From Gnetum montanum (Eukaryota; Streptophyta; Gnetopsida; Gnetales; Gnetaceae), in assembly GCA_015680685.1 (NCBI GenBank), contig MNCI01029388.1, positions 236,165-300,164 on the forward strand: a stretch of DNA of 64,000 nt, read 5' to 3'. The stretch's first letter is position 1. Every line of letters starts with the position of its first letter. Shown here in pieces: positions 22,886-34,643 of this stretch. A program made the position numbers and the translations under genes. Below the pieces are notes generated by a model, which saw only the letters and a program-made list of their open reading frames with translations, had not been told where the DNA came from and did not search any database.

Positions 22886-23682
22886 TGATGAGTCGCGATA
22901 TCACGTCGGCCCCTGCGATATCGTGTACGCAATATTGTGGCCTGCCACCATGTCTATAAATAAGAGGCGGATTTCCCTTATTCACTCATCTAGAGTTAGT
23001 CCCTTAGCCAAACTATAGCAGTTTTACCATTCCAGAGTTAGAATAATTTCCATGTGCCCACAGTAGGAGTCTCAAAGTGAATGGATCTTTATTTGAGCAA
23101 ATTGTAACTGAGCACACATTTGTGTACGACAATAAAGACAAACTTTCTGATAAACCTTACAACATATGGACTAAGCTAAATAGGATTTAATTATTATTAA
23201 ATGTTTAAATGCTTTCCTAGATAATTAATCTCTCTCAACCCTTGACTCTCCTAGTTAAGTGCATTCAGTACGACCACTTCAAGCACGTGTGTAACGCTTG
23301 GTAACCTAGTAACGAGTAGCGTTTGGTAATCCCAATAGCATTGCATTGGTTCAAGGTGTGTGCGGCAAGTGGGAACGGATACTGTTGCTAGGATAATTAA
23401 AACTTAGTTATTGAATAGTTAATGAAAATTATTTATTTAGTTCTCTTCACCTTTCCCTACTAGCATAGGTGTTAAAAAAATAAAAGATATAAAAGTCACA
23501 TACCTCAAACTTACTTAACCATACAACCGTGAAAATACGAGTAAGTTTGGGAGGACAACGATTAGTTAACCTTAACTGTTCCATTAAGGCACGTAAGCAC
23601 TTAGTCCTTGGAATTCGATTAGATCGCACGTGAGACGCTCGTATTCATATGGTTGAGTGTAGGGGTACCTCGCCACTCATCA
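22886..23682 (+). repeat. 3' LTR of copy B (797 bp)
   Basis: Runs from TGATGAGTCGCGATATCAC to GCCACTCATCA. It is 13 bp shorter than the 5' LTR, mainly in the palindrome cluster at its start. Confidence 0.95.
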
Positions 23683-23687
23683 ACTTG
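23683..23687. other. Target site duplication ACTTG, right side of copy B
   Basis: Identical to 16589-16593. Confidence 0.93.
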
Positions 23688-24885
23688 CAATTATTTTTAT
23701 AGACAAGGTTTCTTCCCCTAGGAATAGTTCTTCTAATGTACTTTTTTGATCTTTAGGATTTATCCTTGGCAATAATATAATAGACCTAATATTTTTACTT
23801 AAAAAATTCAAATGTATCTTAGCTAATGAGAGGTACCTCAACTAGTTAGCTCATGATTAAACAAGAATTTGCAATTAAGAGGTTGTTAATTTGAGTCATA
23901 GTTTAGGTATCATTATACATCATGTTGGTTATATGTCTTTGGTATAATTAGAGTCAAATTATTTTAGGTTCTAATATCCTCATTTCCAATAAGATTATTC
24001 CAATTCATGTAATTTAGTATCAAGTATGATTGCTCACTATAAAGTGATGTTTCCTCCTCGAAAAAATATATATAAATAAAAATTCTTTATTGGTTGAGAG
24101 TCGAATCCATGTTAGATCATGAGATAACTAGTTGTAATACATCTCATTAGATAAGACCATATTGGATCTATTAGTTAGTTCATGGTCTAATAAAGAAGTG
24201 CAAGGGGAGGGGGTGATGCTGGACCTAGCTCATGGTTTAACAAGGATTTGGCTCTCAACTAATAAAAAATCTTCATCATTTATATATATTTTGGGGGTAG
24301 GGATCTTGAATCCAAAAAATAATATTAATAAAAAGCAAAAAATTTGAAAGTACATCATATGTTTAACACTAATTAGTAGATGGGAAAAACAATAAGAAAA
24401 GTAAAAAGTTGTTCAATTTTAGGGATCTCTACTTAGGTGTACAAACTTAAAATTGAAATAATGCTTACAATTATTAGTAGAAAAAATGATCCTAGAACTA
24501 ACAACATTTGCATCACTTTCAAAATTTCTACTTGTCCTTAAAATAACAAAAGAATTTAAAGTAGAAATAAAAAGCATTAGTGAAATATCAACTTTTGTAG
24601 GAGATTAAGATCAAATAGAAAATTATGAGCTTAAATTATCCATCATAATTAACTTTGCAATAAGATTCCTTTTCATTAGAATTATGCAACTTGATATAAC
24701 ATTTAATATTTGAGTTAATAATATTCTTGCCAGATGAAGAAAAATTTTTCCTCTAGGTTATCTATTTAGACTAATCAATACTTCCTATAGAAAAAAATAT
24801 TCACAAAAGCTTATATAATTTATAGCTTCTTCATTGTCATTTTATCATTCTTATGATTGATAATGTAATAACATGTATTTTTGGA
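23688..24885. other. AT-rich spacer right of copy B
   Basis: No gene, RNA or clear repeat seen. A phrase on 'lost in stops' frames only; short tracts such as ATATATATAAATAAAAA near 24066. Confidence 0.4.
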
Positions 24886-25002
24886 CATCCTTGGTACATC
24901 TAATTTTTGTATAGATTGTGATGCTCATGCTTGTATGTTTGGTATAATTTACACACATCCTTGGTACATCTAATTTTTGTATAGATTGGGATGCTTGTAT
25001 GT

Positions 25003-25036
<34 letters not shown>
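24886..25036. repeat. 70 bp direct repeat and (AC)n microsatellite
   Basis: CATCCTTGGTACATCTAATT begins at 24886 and again at 24956, giving a 70 bp period. The second copy runs into (AC)n at 25005-25036, 16 units. Confidence 0.9.
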
Positions 25037-25037
<1 letters not shown>

Positions 25038-26335
25038 GTGTGCACTAATCCTATTCTTGAGTGTGGTAGGATCTCAAAAGGATTAGTTTAGAGGCATGGA
25101 ATAACATGTGATTGGTAGTTTGTCTAATTATTAATATTAACTTTTCCTAGAATGCATGGCATGAGCTATTAGATATTTGATAGATGACTTTATATGTTAA
25201 CATATATGCTATATATATTTTTATATGTATTTATTTTATAATTAGCATTCTCATCTATGTTGGGAGGTTTTAGATCATGTTTTTTTAGAATTATGGATTT
25301 TTATGGTATTTTTCTCTTTTAATGAATGTGGTATGTAAGAGAGTTATGTGAGTGAGAGATGAAGTTACATATAAATTGAAAAATATTTTTGGTAGTTTTC
25401 TTTTGGCTTTGTGTTAGTTTTGGAAATTGGTATTTTTCTTCTATTCCATTGTTTTCTTGTCAATCTCCATTAGAACTCCCATGGTTTAATTCTTCCACAT
25501 ACTTTGATGATCTAGGAGAGGTGTTGCAAGAGATTGGAGCTAGGAAGTGTTGCTGGATTATGGATAGATTGTGTAAATTAGCTGAATCTTTGTAGTTTGC
25601 TCTCCTCTTATTCAATTTCTATCATTTAGATTTATAGGTGAGTTATCTTGGCTTCTTCTCCATTTACAGTTGCAAATTTGGTGCACACTCACGGGATGGG
25701 TATTATTTATTTTTTGCCATATGAATCTAATGCTATTTGTGGGTGGAAGGGACTTTCCTTGTATATAGAGAATTTGGTTGATGGAATTTTTGTATGCATA
25801 TATTTTACTATTTTTCTGCCAATTTTGAGTTTGGAAATTCTTAGAATCATTCCAATAATTTTTTAAGGGATTAGGTTTCAACATTCATGTACTTTGTTGG
25901 TTGTAAATAATTAATAAATATGTGGTAAATTCCTATGAGGTAGTTTTTTTTTCTGTTTCTTAGAGAAAGAGATGGATATTATTTGATTTTCCCATGATTG
26001 TTGGCATGATTTTTTTGAAATTTTGATTATTTGTATTTTAATACCATGCTAGATCCATTTCACTTACTCAACTCTTGTCATATTTTGTGATGATTTCCAT
26101 TTTGCATATCAGTTTGGCTTAAATTATTCTATCTCTTGTATAGATGTAATCTTGGTTGTTGTTCTATTCTTATTGGGAATTATATCCTTGTTATTTGACA
26201 ATCAAATTTACTAGTTTAGTATTGTGATTTCTCTTGTTTCCCATTGATTCTTTTTCTTGAGCTATTAAGATCTTATGTGATGTTTTTGCACTCATTTTAT
26301 TCATTTTAAATTTTTCTTGGCTACTTTCTAGTCTT
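25037..26335. other. AT-rich spacer
   Basis: Two short open frames (25389-25595 and 25648-25866) show no recognisable family and no conservation signal; nothing else is seen. Confidence 0.4.
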
Positions 26336-26640
26336 TCCCAGCCAAAAAGAGATGTCCTAGACCTCTGCTAAGCATCTTCCCTAAATGCTAGTTTCCATGC
26401 CAAGAGATCTCCACTCAAGTTGAGACATCTTCTCTTAGCATGAAATGTCTTATATTTTGCTAATACATCTCCCCTGAGACATCTTGCAATTGCATGAGAT
26501 GTCTTATTAGAGGCCTTCCATTCTACAAAGACATCTCCCAAACTACCAAGATGTCTTCTTCATGCTAGAGATGTATCATTCAAGATGTCTTCTAATTTTT
26601 AAGATGTCTTCCTTCTAAGCCCAACTCTACCATAAACTTG
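26335..26640. repeat. Cluster of AGACATCT / AGATGTCT motifs
   Basis: About a dozen imperfect copies of this 8 bp palindromic pair, in both orientations, within 300 bp (for example at about 26424, 26480, 26500, 26536 and 26548). The same motif cluster occurs at 30638-30950 inside a copia LTR, while the sequence around the two clusters is different. Confidence 0.6.
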
Positions 26641-29600
26641 AATTTTGTAAAATTTGAATCCCTAATTTGGCTTGTCACTTGGATTTTCTTAGTCCCCATA
26701 CTTCCATACTCCCTACTAAAGCTTCCATGTTGTTGAGTTCACATTGATTTCCTTTGAGTCTCTTGGTTATGGATTATTACTTTTACTTGAACAATGGTGG
26801 TTTGGCTGAACCTTAGTCAATGTTGTTATATTTTTGGATTGTTGAGACAATCATTTGACTCTCATGAGATTGTTGGTTATTGGTGATATCAATCCTTTCC
26901 ATATCATTATATAATCAATATTTTAACATCTAGATCATGTTCCTTCTTTAAGAACTTTATTGACATCTTATAGTAATGATGAGATCTCTTGGACAATGAG
27001 TTTGATTCTCTCTAATATTGGACTTTCCATGTGTTAGGGTTTGGATGATGGTATCATGAGGTTACACAAACAACTATCCTTGTGAGGATCTATTAGTTTT
27101 TAGGTCTCTAAATAAGCTAAGAGCTTTGGTTTTTTTCCTTCCACCATTATTTTGGATGCCATGTTTGTGTGTACTTGGTTATTGGTTGATGGAGCTAACA
27201 TCAAGTTTGTGTGACCAATATGAGATGGGTTCCCTGGAGATGGTTTTGTGATTGATCCCCACTAGGATGCAACAGTGTGGCTTTCAAGGTAAGTTACATC
27301 CAATATGAAATGGTGATTCCATTATTTATTTGTCCCTTTTATTTTTAGTTTGTACCTCTAGAACATTAGAGGTGATGTCATGGGTAACACCTATAGCACT
27401 ATTATGTTTGAGGAATGTTGGAAGTGCTATTCTTAATCACACTTCATATTCTAGTTGAGACTAATAATAAATCCATGTATAAGGTAATATGATATTTGGT
27501 TTGGATATGTTTTTATTTGGTATTATGAAGTACACATGACAACATGATAAACATATGACACTAAGTATGGTGTGTGTTAGCCTCCTTATTTTTGGTAATG
27601 ATTAGAACAGGTAAATCTTGGTTTTAGCATTGTACGATGGATGGATGTTTTGGCCATTCTTTTGTATGTTTGTTTGGATGTTTTGGTGGTTTGCTTATGT
27701 TCTTGTTGAGCTAACATATTTTGCAAGTCAATCATGATCCTCCTAATCCCTATGATTTTTGTCCATTTAATGATTGAAGATGTTGCTAAGTTTTCTCACT
27801 TGGTTTTATACTGATAATCCATTTTATTATTAGGTGGATTGGTTTGGGATGGAGATGGGAGCTTTTGAAGGATTTGTTATGATGATATGAGCTTGTTGAT
27901 ATCATAAGCTTTGGATATTATATGTTGGAATTTTCAACAGTGTATTAGATATTAATTCTGTTTTCCCGTTTATGGATTTATGGATCATGTATGATATAGA
28001 TTTGTAATATTATGTTTTTCATGTATATTTTAGGATTCATTTTTGCAATTTATGTTATCCTATTTTTTTCTAGTATTTCTATATTTATATGATTTCATAT
28101 TTAGGTACTTCTTTTTTTTTTTTTACTGTTAGTTTTCTCTTCTATTTTCTTTGGGGTTATGGCTTCATGCTAGGTTCCTTTGTTCCTTTTGCTGCATAGT
28201 TTGTTCATTCATGTCACTTGTCATGATTAATAATTTTGTTAGGGATTCTACCTAATGTAATGCTCTCCAACCTAAGACATAGGAAGGAGGGTGTTATAGG
28301 TAGTAACTTAATTTTTTATATCTTTAACTTCAAATTAATTTTTTCTATCCTCAACTTCAACATGTTTTTCCTTTTCCTTAGTAGTTTTCTTCCTAAGAGA
28401 AAAAAAACAATAAGCACTAAATAAATATCCTTCATGATGTAAAAGTTGTAAGAATTATGAATTTTATAATATGTCATTAGCTGAACATAATTCTTCTAGA
28501 TTTCTTATAATATTAATTCTTTTTTATAATTAATAAAATTTATTTTAATAAAAAATATCTATGAGAACAAAATGGCATGGAAATAGATTTAATATGCTTA
28601 ATGGGGAAAAAAGACTAACAATCTCTTGCTTAGCTTTATAAAAAATCAACAAAATATTAAATAAATCAACAAATCATGAAACTTTAGAAAATTCTTTAGA
28701 TTTGACATTCAAAATTGAAGTCCACTTATGAATTATTAACATTGCATGCTTATGTATAAATTATCTTATATTTAGGGAACACTACATCATTGAAGTGTTA
28801 TGTAGCTCAATAAGTAGAAAGAAATGAGAATAATACTTGATATGAATGACTTGAATGTTATGTTTTTATGTTACATTATTTAATTACTAAGAGAAAATTT
28901 GATTATGAAAAAGATAACTTAAAATTTGAATGAAAACATATCATGATGTATGATCAACTACTAGTGACTTATATAAATCATTAGGTAGAACAAAATGAGA
29001 TGTCTTAGTTGCATCAACATCACTAGAAGGAGGCGTTTCAAATTTTTTCTTACCAATTTATAACTATATATACTTAGAATTAATAAAAATTTTCACATTA
29101 ATAAAAGAAGCTTAAATTTTGGTATTAGTTGAAGAAATTGAAGGTAATTTAGAATTCCCCGTAGAAGACATTTAGAAAGATTAAATCACTTCAAGAATTA
29201 GATGAGAGAAAATTTTCACCAAGCAATAATAGGTTCATATCTAGAAATCTTCATGTTGTTTTCACTATTTTGGGTTTCAAAATGACTAATTAAATTATAG
29301 TTTTAACATTTTTTCATCCAAGCTTGAACTTAGAACTCCTCCAAACCAGCTTCACAAGACATATTTCTAGTCTTTGTAGGCCTCTAATAATTATCCTAGC
29401 TCATAACTTAGCATATGAGATTCACTTTTTATGATCTTATAAAATTATGGAAACACAAATTTTTTAGTATTAGAGATGACACTAACACCATGCTAGCTAC
29501 AATCCTAGACCACTTCTTCTAGGTCAGCTACAACACTCGATCATTCTATCTACATAACCTATTTTAAAATTACCTTTTGGTCACCATTTTGACTCTAAAA

Positions 29601-30310
29601 TACGCTAAATTGCTCATTCATAAAACTTGCAACATGACAAGCTTCAAATTTCAACATTTTTGTAGGATGACCTTGAGACCTTAGAACCAAAAAATTTTCT
29701 AAGTGTTGGTTAATGGTAAATCTAACACCAACATTAGTATTAGCATTAGCACTTGCAACATGGTCCTTGGTGGAGCAGGGTTGCTCCTTGTATTTTAAAC
29801 CCCTTCAATTCCACTAAATTCAAATATTATGAAATATAATTCAATTTTCTAGAAAATAGAAAAATTAACTATTTTTAATTAATGTAAAGAATATTAAAAA
29901 ATAGTGGTTCTACAACCCACAAACATCACAAATTACTTACAAACTAAACTACATTGCACTAAAATAGTGGGTCTTTCCCTCCCTTGGTGGGCCATTACTA
30001 ATGGCCCACCTTTTGTAATCTTTTCTAATCTCTTGTACTTTAATCTATCTTCACAGTAATTCCCGACTACTTTCTCAAAACAAAATCCCATCTAACATTC
30101 TTGTACCAAACACATTGAGATTTACCATCATTTTATACAAGAACATACCCAACATGGACATATAAAGTTGGAGTTTATTGGAACTAAAAGTCAACTAGCC
30201 ACAAAACCTCTAACCAAACAATGGTTAACTTCTCTATGCAAAGATACAGGAATAGGACCTTGTCCTATAAAGTAAGCCTTTCTATTATCTCTATATACTA
30301 GTACATATAT
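26641..30310. other. Long AT-rich spacer without recognisable genes
   Basis: Scattered short frames only. A T-rich region near 28080-28140 and a perfect 25 bp palindrome at 29986-30010 are the only distinct structures seen. It may contain old, unrecognisable transposon interior. Confidence 0.4.
29986..30010. repeat. Perfect 25 bp palindrome
   Basis: GGTGGGCCATTA pairs with TAATGGCCCACC around a single C at 29998. Confidence 0.9.
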
Positions 30311-30436
30311 ATATATGCATTTATTTAGGGGGAGCTTGGCTCATATCCTTTTTGTTCATCCCAAAAAGGGGCAAAATTATTTAGTAATGTATATTGTGAT
30401 TAGACTAACCCATTTTCTTAAGTTTTTGACATTAAC

Positions 30437-30450
30437 AAAAAGGGGGATAT
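30437..30450 (+). other. Polypurine tract of copia element G
   Basis: AAAAAGGGGGATAT directly before the LTR start. This is the typical plant Ty1/copia junction (AAAAAGGGGGAGAT then TGTTG). Confidence 0.65.
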
Positions 30451-31610
30451 TATTGACCTTTCAGTACATCAAAATGTTAAGAAAAATGGAATACAAAGAT
30501 GTTTTTGTATTTTTGTGGTTATTATGTTTGTAGGACTTGGATTAAGACAAGAAGGCATGTGGAAGTTCAAGAACCTGGACAAGGAATGAAGACTTCAAAT
30601 GCAACTCTAATGATCAAGGACAAGGACCAAGGATTTTAAAGTTAAGAAAGACATCTCCAAGAAATAGTAGATGTCTTGGTTGAGAAGGAGTTTCAGAAAA
30701 GACATCTTCAAGAAATAGTAGATGTCTACTACCAAAGAAAGACATCTCCCTAATGACAAAGATGTCTTGGGTGAGTTGAATACTAAACAAACAAAGGCAT
30801 CTCTAAGAAATAGTAAACGTCTTTCTAGAGAGAAAGAAATCTTCCTGAAGATGTTCTTTCCTAAAGAAAATACGTCCCTCCCAAATGAAATTCTGATGTG
30901 GAAAGATGTCTTAGCCTCAAAAAAGACATCTCTAGTGATTGTTAGATAGCTGTTACACATATTCCAAGATTATTTCAAAAACATATTGGCTATAATAAGA
31001 CTTCATGCCATTGGAAAATGTGTAAGAATTATTGTACTTTCAAGTGTCATATCAAGTAAACATTGTATTCATCATTAGTATGATAACGTTCCTCATTGTA
31101 CTATCTTTTATTTATTGTAATTTGTCAAAGTGAGTTGTACCACATTGCACAAGGATCAGCAAGTTTAGTTGCATTCCTACCTTCAAATTTTTTATTCTCT
31201 TATTACATTGTGAGGTGGATGTGCTTCTTATGGGAAGTCATCATCCTTGAGCTTGTCAAGATCTTATAGGATTGAGTGGTTGTAGAGCACCACAACACTT
31301 TAGAGCAAAGCTCAAGTGGAAAGATTGTGGAATCCTATAAACCACAGTCTAAGCTTGTTGGAACCTTGTGAGGTTGAGTGGATTCGTTGTGATGAATCAC
31401 TCTAAAGTAGAGCTTAGAGCTTGTACAGGGTGTGGTGCCCTCAAACCACATTTTATAGAAACAAAGTCCAAAGGTGTATAAGCGAACTCCCCTCCAAGTG
31501 TGAACTACCCAAGTTGGGGAATCACATTAAATTTGGTTGTGGTTTTTATGGCTATAAATTATAATTTGAGAAACTTATTCTTCTCCCCCCTCCACCTTCT
31601 AAGTTCAACA
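30451..31610 (+). repeat. 3' LTR of a Ty1/copia element (G), SIRE-like
   Basis: Begins TATTGACC (expected TGTTGA with one change) and ends AGTTCAACA, giving TGTTGA/TCAACA inverted ends about 1.16 kb apart. It is preceded by a copia-type polypurine tract and followed at once by unrelated gypsy integrase sequence. The first third carries the AGACATCT/AGATGTCT cluster. No coding sequence of the copia element itself was recognised to the left, so its interior is either decayed or replaced, and the 5' LTR was not found. Confidence 0.6.
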
Positions 31611-31616
31611 ATTCTC

Positions 31617-31785
31617 AAACCTGGTCCTTAAGGCCATTCACGAACATGTAGAAAAATTCTTAGCCAATTGGAAAGGGCCTTTCTTTGTCATCAAGGCCTT
31701 TAGCAATGGTGCCTACCAGAACATTGATGGAAATGAGTTGGCCAATCTAGTTAATCATTCTTATCTAAAATCATACTACATGTAG
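31617..31785 (+). pseudogene. Gypsy integrase C-terminal fragment (Tat-like)
   Basis: One open frame reads LVLKAIHEHVEKFLANWKGP, FFVIKAFSNGAYQNIDGNEL and LVNHSYLKSYY and then stops at 31783-31785. W-x-G-P-F/Y-x-V-x-x-A-F-x-x-G-A-Y and the ending L-K-x-Y-Y are hallmarks of the C-terminal part of Tat/Ogre-type integrases. The upstream integrase is cut off by the copia LTR, so that element inserted here. The remainder should lie to the left beyond the copia copy, but was not found. Confidence 0.7.
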
Positions 31786-33438
31786 CTGACAATAATCAAC
31801 AAGCAAGCCTACTTTCCATGGCCTGCTAAGGTCTTACACTAGCATTATGGTCCACTAAGACCTTAAACTAGTACCACAACTTGCTAGGGCCTTAAACTGG
31901 CAACACATGTAACCTTTGATAGCCAAATCTGCTAAACTATTCTACATGGCCTTATGTATTTCATTATGACATCATGATTTCTCTACTTGATTTTTCTTGT
32001 CCTCTTGGAGTTGTGACTGCAGGATCAAACCTGGAGTCATCGTCGAGGTGTAACTCATCATAGTGATAAGTCACTACATGATCACGATGTACAACATTCA
32101 ATGAGTTTGTCTTACCATGACAAGAGTGTGTGTTTCACATCATTTCTATTATCATTCCCTTGAGCCCAACCTCGCAACCTGGTTATAACCTTTCTTACCT
32201 TGGATGATAATATTGACTGATGTTTGACACTCATGCACTATGATTATATGACATCCCTTCATCAGGCTCCACCTTCAAGTCCATTGAATGTAGCACACCT
32301 CATTCAATGGGAAACCATCTAATCCATCAAGCATAACAAAACTCACTAAATGGAAAGACCAACTTAAATTGAATTTGGCAAGAGAAACCTAATGAAGGTT
32401 TCAACCCACAAAAAAAAGAAAGGGGGGAAGAAAATTTCCAAGAAGCCTAGTGATCAATGAAGCCTAAAGGACATGTCAATGGCTCCAAACATACAAAGTG
32501 AAGAGCCTAATGGCCAAACCAAACTTGGAACAAGGTGTTGCTTCCTCAAATGCATCTACTAAGAGAACCACACTTCAAAACACAAAGTGTGAAGCCCAAA
32601 TGGATTGACCAATATGTCCATGACACACCATAGCCATTATATCAACCATTAGGATGCATCGTTAATCCTCATTATCATTTCCCTATTCCTCTTTACCATT
32701 TCCTTATCATACCCTTCTCCCATCATCATAGCCACTCTTGGACATGATTCAACACTACTAGATCAACAGCAAAGAGGGAATGTTGCTGATGGACCTACAG
32801 TGGTGTTTTGTATTCCTTGTTGATGTCTCTTAGGTTAATCCTCCAAACATCAATAAAGAGGAGCCAATGAAACACCACCAAATTTCATGTTACAACCTTC
32901 ATTTCCCAACTTGGGGCAATGATTCATTGTAAATATGAGATATGTAGTCCATGAGCTACAATCTTGCATACTTAAGCTTTTTGAAGCCAAAAAAATGCTT
33001 CAAATATTGTTATTTCCTTGCTTCCCAAGTAGAAATAGGTGCTCCATGTCCATATTTGGGCTGAAAACATCTTTGGAATGGCTAAAATTGGCATTTTCAT
33101 GCGTTTTTATAAGGGTATAGCCCCAACTATGCTAGAGTCATTTTCAGTAGACACAATAGCTACAATAGTCACAATAGCCAACCTAGTCACAACCAAGACC
33201 CAGTAGAAGTGTAATGTTGGAATTTTTAAAATTTTCATTTTTCCAACAATAGCTAGCATAGTCATCCCAAGTCAACAACAACCAGCATAGACAACATTCT
33301 CCATGAAGCACGACACTTTCCAACAGATTCCATCATTTTTACATATTCCAACTTTTTGCATATTTACCACCACTTTTACAATTTTTCATCAACCTCATTG
33401 TAGTCAACCAATGCCAACCTAGTAGGAATGGTGTTAGC
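31786..33438. other. Probable 3' part of a Tat-like element, non-coding
   Basis: Starts with repeated phrases (CTGCTAAGGTCTTACACTAG, CACTAAGACCTTAAACTAG, TGCTAGGGCCTTAAACTGG at 31827-31900), a small tandem repeat of about 36 bp. The remainder shows no protein or RNA gene. Confidence 0.4.
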
Positions 33439-33675
33439 ATAGTCACAAAAGTTTGTTTACTATTTCTAGTAAATGGATAGGTTTTATGGTTGTAGCCCAT
33501 TCTAGATCTACTATAAATGATAACAATGCTAAAAGTAAATAACCATTGACTAATGCCAACATAGTCACAAATTTCTATTTACTATTTACAGTAAATAGAT
33601 GGGTTTTGTGATCGTAGTCCATTCAAGAGTTACCACAAATAGTAACTACACTGAGAGAAGATGACCATTGCAACT
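33439..33675. repeat. 121 bp imperfect tandem repeat, two copies
   Basis: Copies start at 33439 and 33560 with CATAGTCACAAA and share TTTACTATTT...AGTAAAT(G/A)GAT and GTAG[C/T]CCATTC, with many substitutions. An old duplication. Confidence 0.8.
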
Positions 33676-34460
33676 TGCACGTTAACATCAATCTATCAAC
33701 AATAATGTCAAAGCCAAAAATAGCAACCCTACCCTATAAATACCCAACACAAACACCATTTTCAAGTTTTAAACACTTTGGCATTATGAGCATTTTTTGA
33801 CATTTTGGCAGTAATTCCAAGATTCACACCTGTAATAGCAATCATGCCATTTTTCCAATCATCAAAGCCTATTTTCAACCCTAATTCCACTTTTTGGTAT
33901 TAGAAATTGGTACTACGCTGGGCACAAAGACTCCCATGTAGCTACCATTACTCCAAAAAGTGAGATACCAATCCCATTTTCACATTGCAAACCCTAGTGA
34001 AAGTCGACAAAAAGTTGCTAAAAATTGAAGCTAGGGAGACATTGGATCATGAAGTTGTAGTATGATGTAGCCTACCTTCTCCAATGGACTTTGAGCTCCT
34101 GCAAGAAACTTCTTGGGCTTTTGGCATAAAACCTATACTCTATGAACCTTTATTCCTTATTTTTTATAAAGTTTATTATTCACGATGTGCAAGTTTTAGT
34201 TTATGATTCTGTTTCTACACTTGTTTTCTTTCTGAATCTGCAACTACAATTCATTTTCCATTTTCGTTTTCTAAAGCCATTTACATTTTTGTTCGTAATT
34301 TCCATTTGTCATTTCCAATTACGTTTATGTTTTCATTTTTTCTTTCATTTTCAGTTTCATTTATGATTATGTTTACATTTTCACAACCATTTTTTTTTTA
34401 CATTCTATAAGTCCCTAGGTGATCAGCAAGATCGTCCAAGTGACCCTAAGTCTTGTATTT
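33676..34460. other. Spacer with pyrimidine-rich stretch
   Basis: 34200-34400 is rich in TTTCATTTTC-like phrases, a simple-sequence-like region; no gene is seen. Confidence 0.4.
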
Positions 34461-34643
34461 TCAAAGGCCCATGGGATTCAAGGTTAAAACTATTTCAATG
34501 CTCAAATCTTTCATTTTTTCCATTCTAGCAACTGAGACTTCCAGCTCCAATAACCATATGATCTTTGCAGCCATGGCTCTAGGTCCTATATGTCCCCCAC
34601 ATATACCCTCATAAACTTCAATTTTGCCTAAGCACACTAACAA
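34461..34643 (-). pseudogene. Integrase zinc-finger fragment of Tat-like element
   Basis: The minus-strand frame contains VYEGICGGHIGPRAMAAKII, matching the H-x-G-x-x-G-x-H-x-G-x-x-A-x-x-x-K-I segment of the HHCC zinc-binding domain of Tat/Ogre integrases (the first H is a Y here). After KII the frame shifts: GYWSW is visible in the neighbouring frame where GYYWP is expected. It has the same orientation as the pol at 37550-39556 and may be its displaced integrase. Confidence 0.5.

Larger units (their letters stand above)
16594..23682 (+). mobile_element. Copy B: complete gag-protease LTR retrotransposon
   Basis: A 7,089 bp element with LTRs at 16594-17403 and 22886-23682, flanked by the 5 bp direct repeat ACTTG (16589-16593 and 23683-23687). 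It has a tRNA-Asp primer site after the first LTR and a G-rich tract before the second. Inside are gag (17553-20112), protease (to 20967) and about 1.9 kb of non-coding DNA. There is no reverse transcriptase, RNase H or integrase, so this is a non-autonomous element that needed enzymes in trans. Two complete LTRs, a correct target duplication and a shared structure with D show that the pol-less form itself transposed; it is not just a decayed remnant. Confidence 0.95.

Noticed and set aside
26335-31610. The two AGACATCT clusters as 5' and 3' LTRs of one copia element
   Set aside because: Sequence outside the motif does not match between 26.3-27.5 kb and 30.45-31.6 kb.
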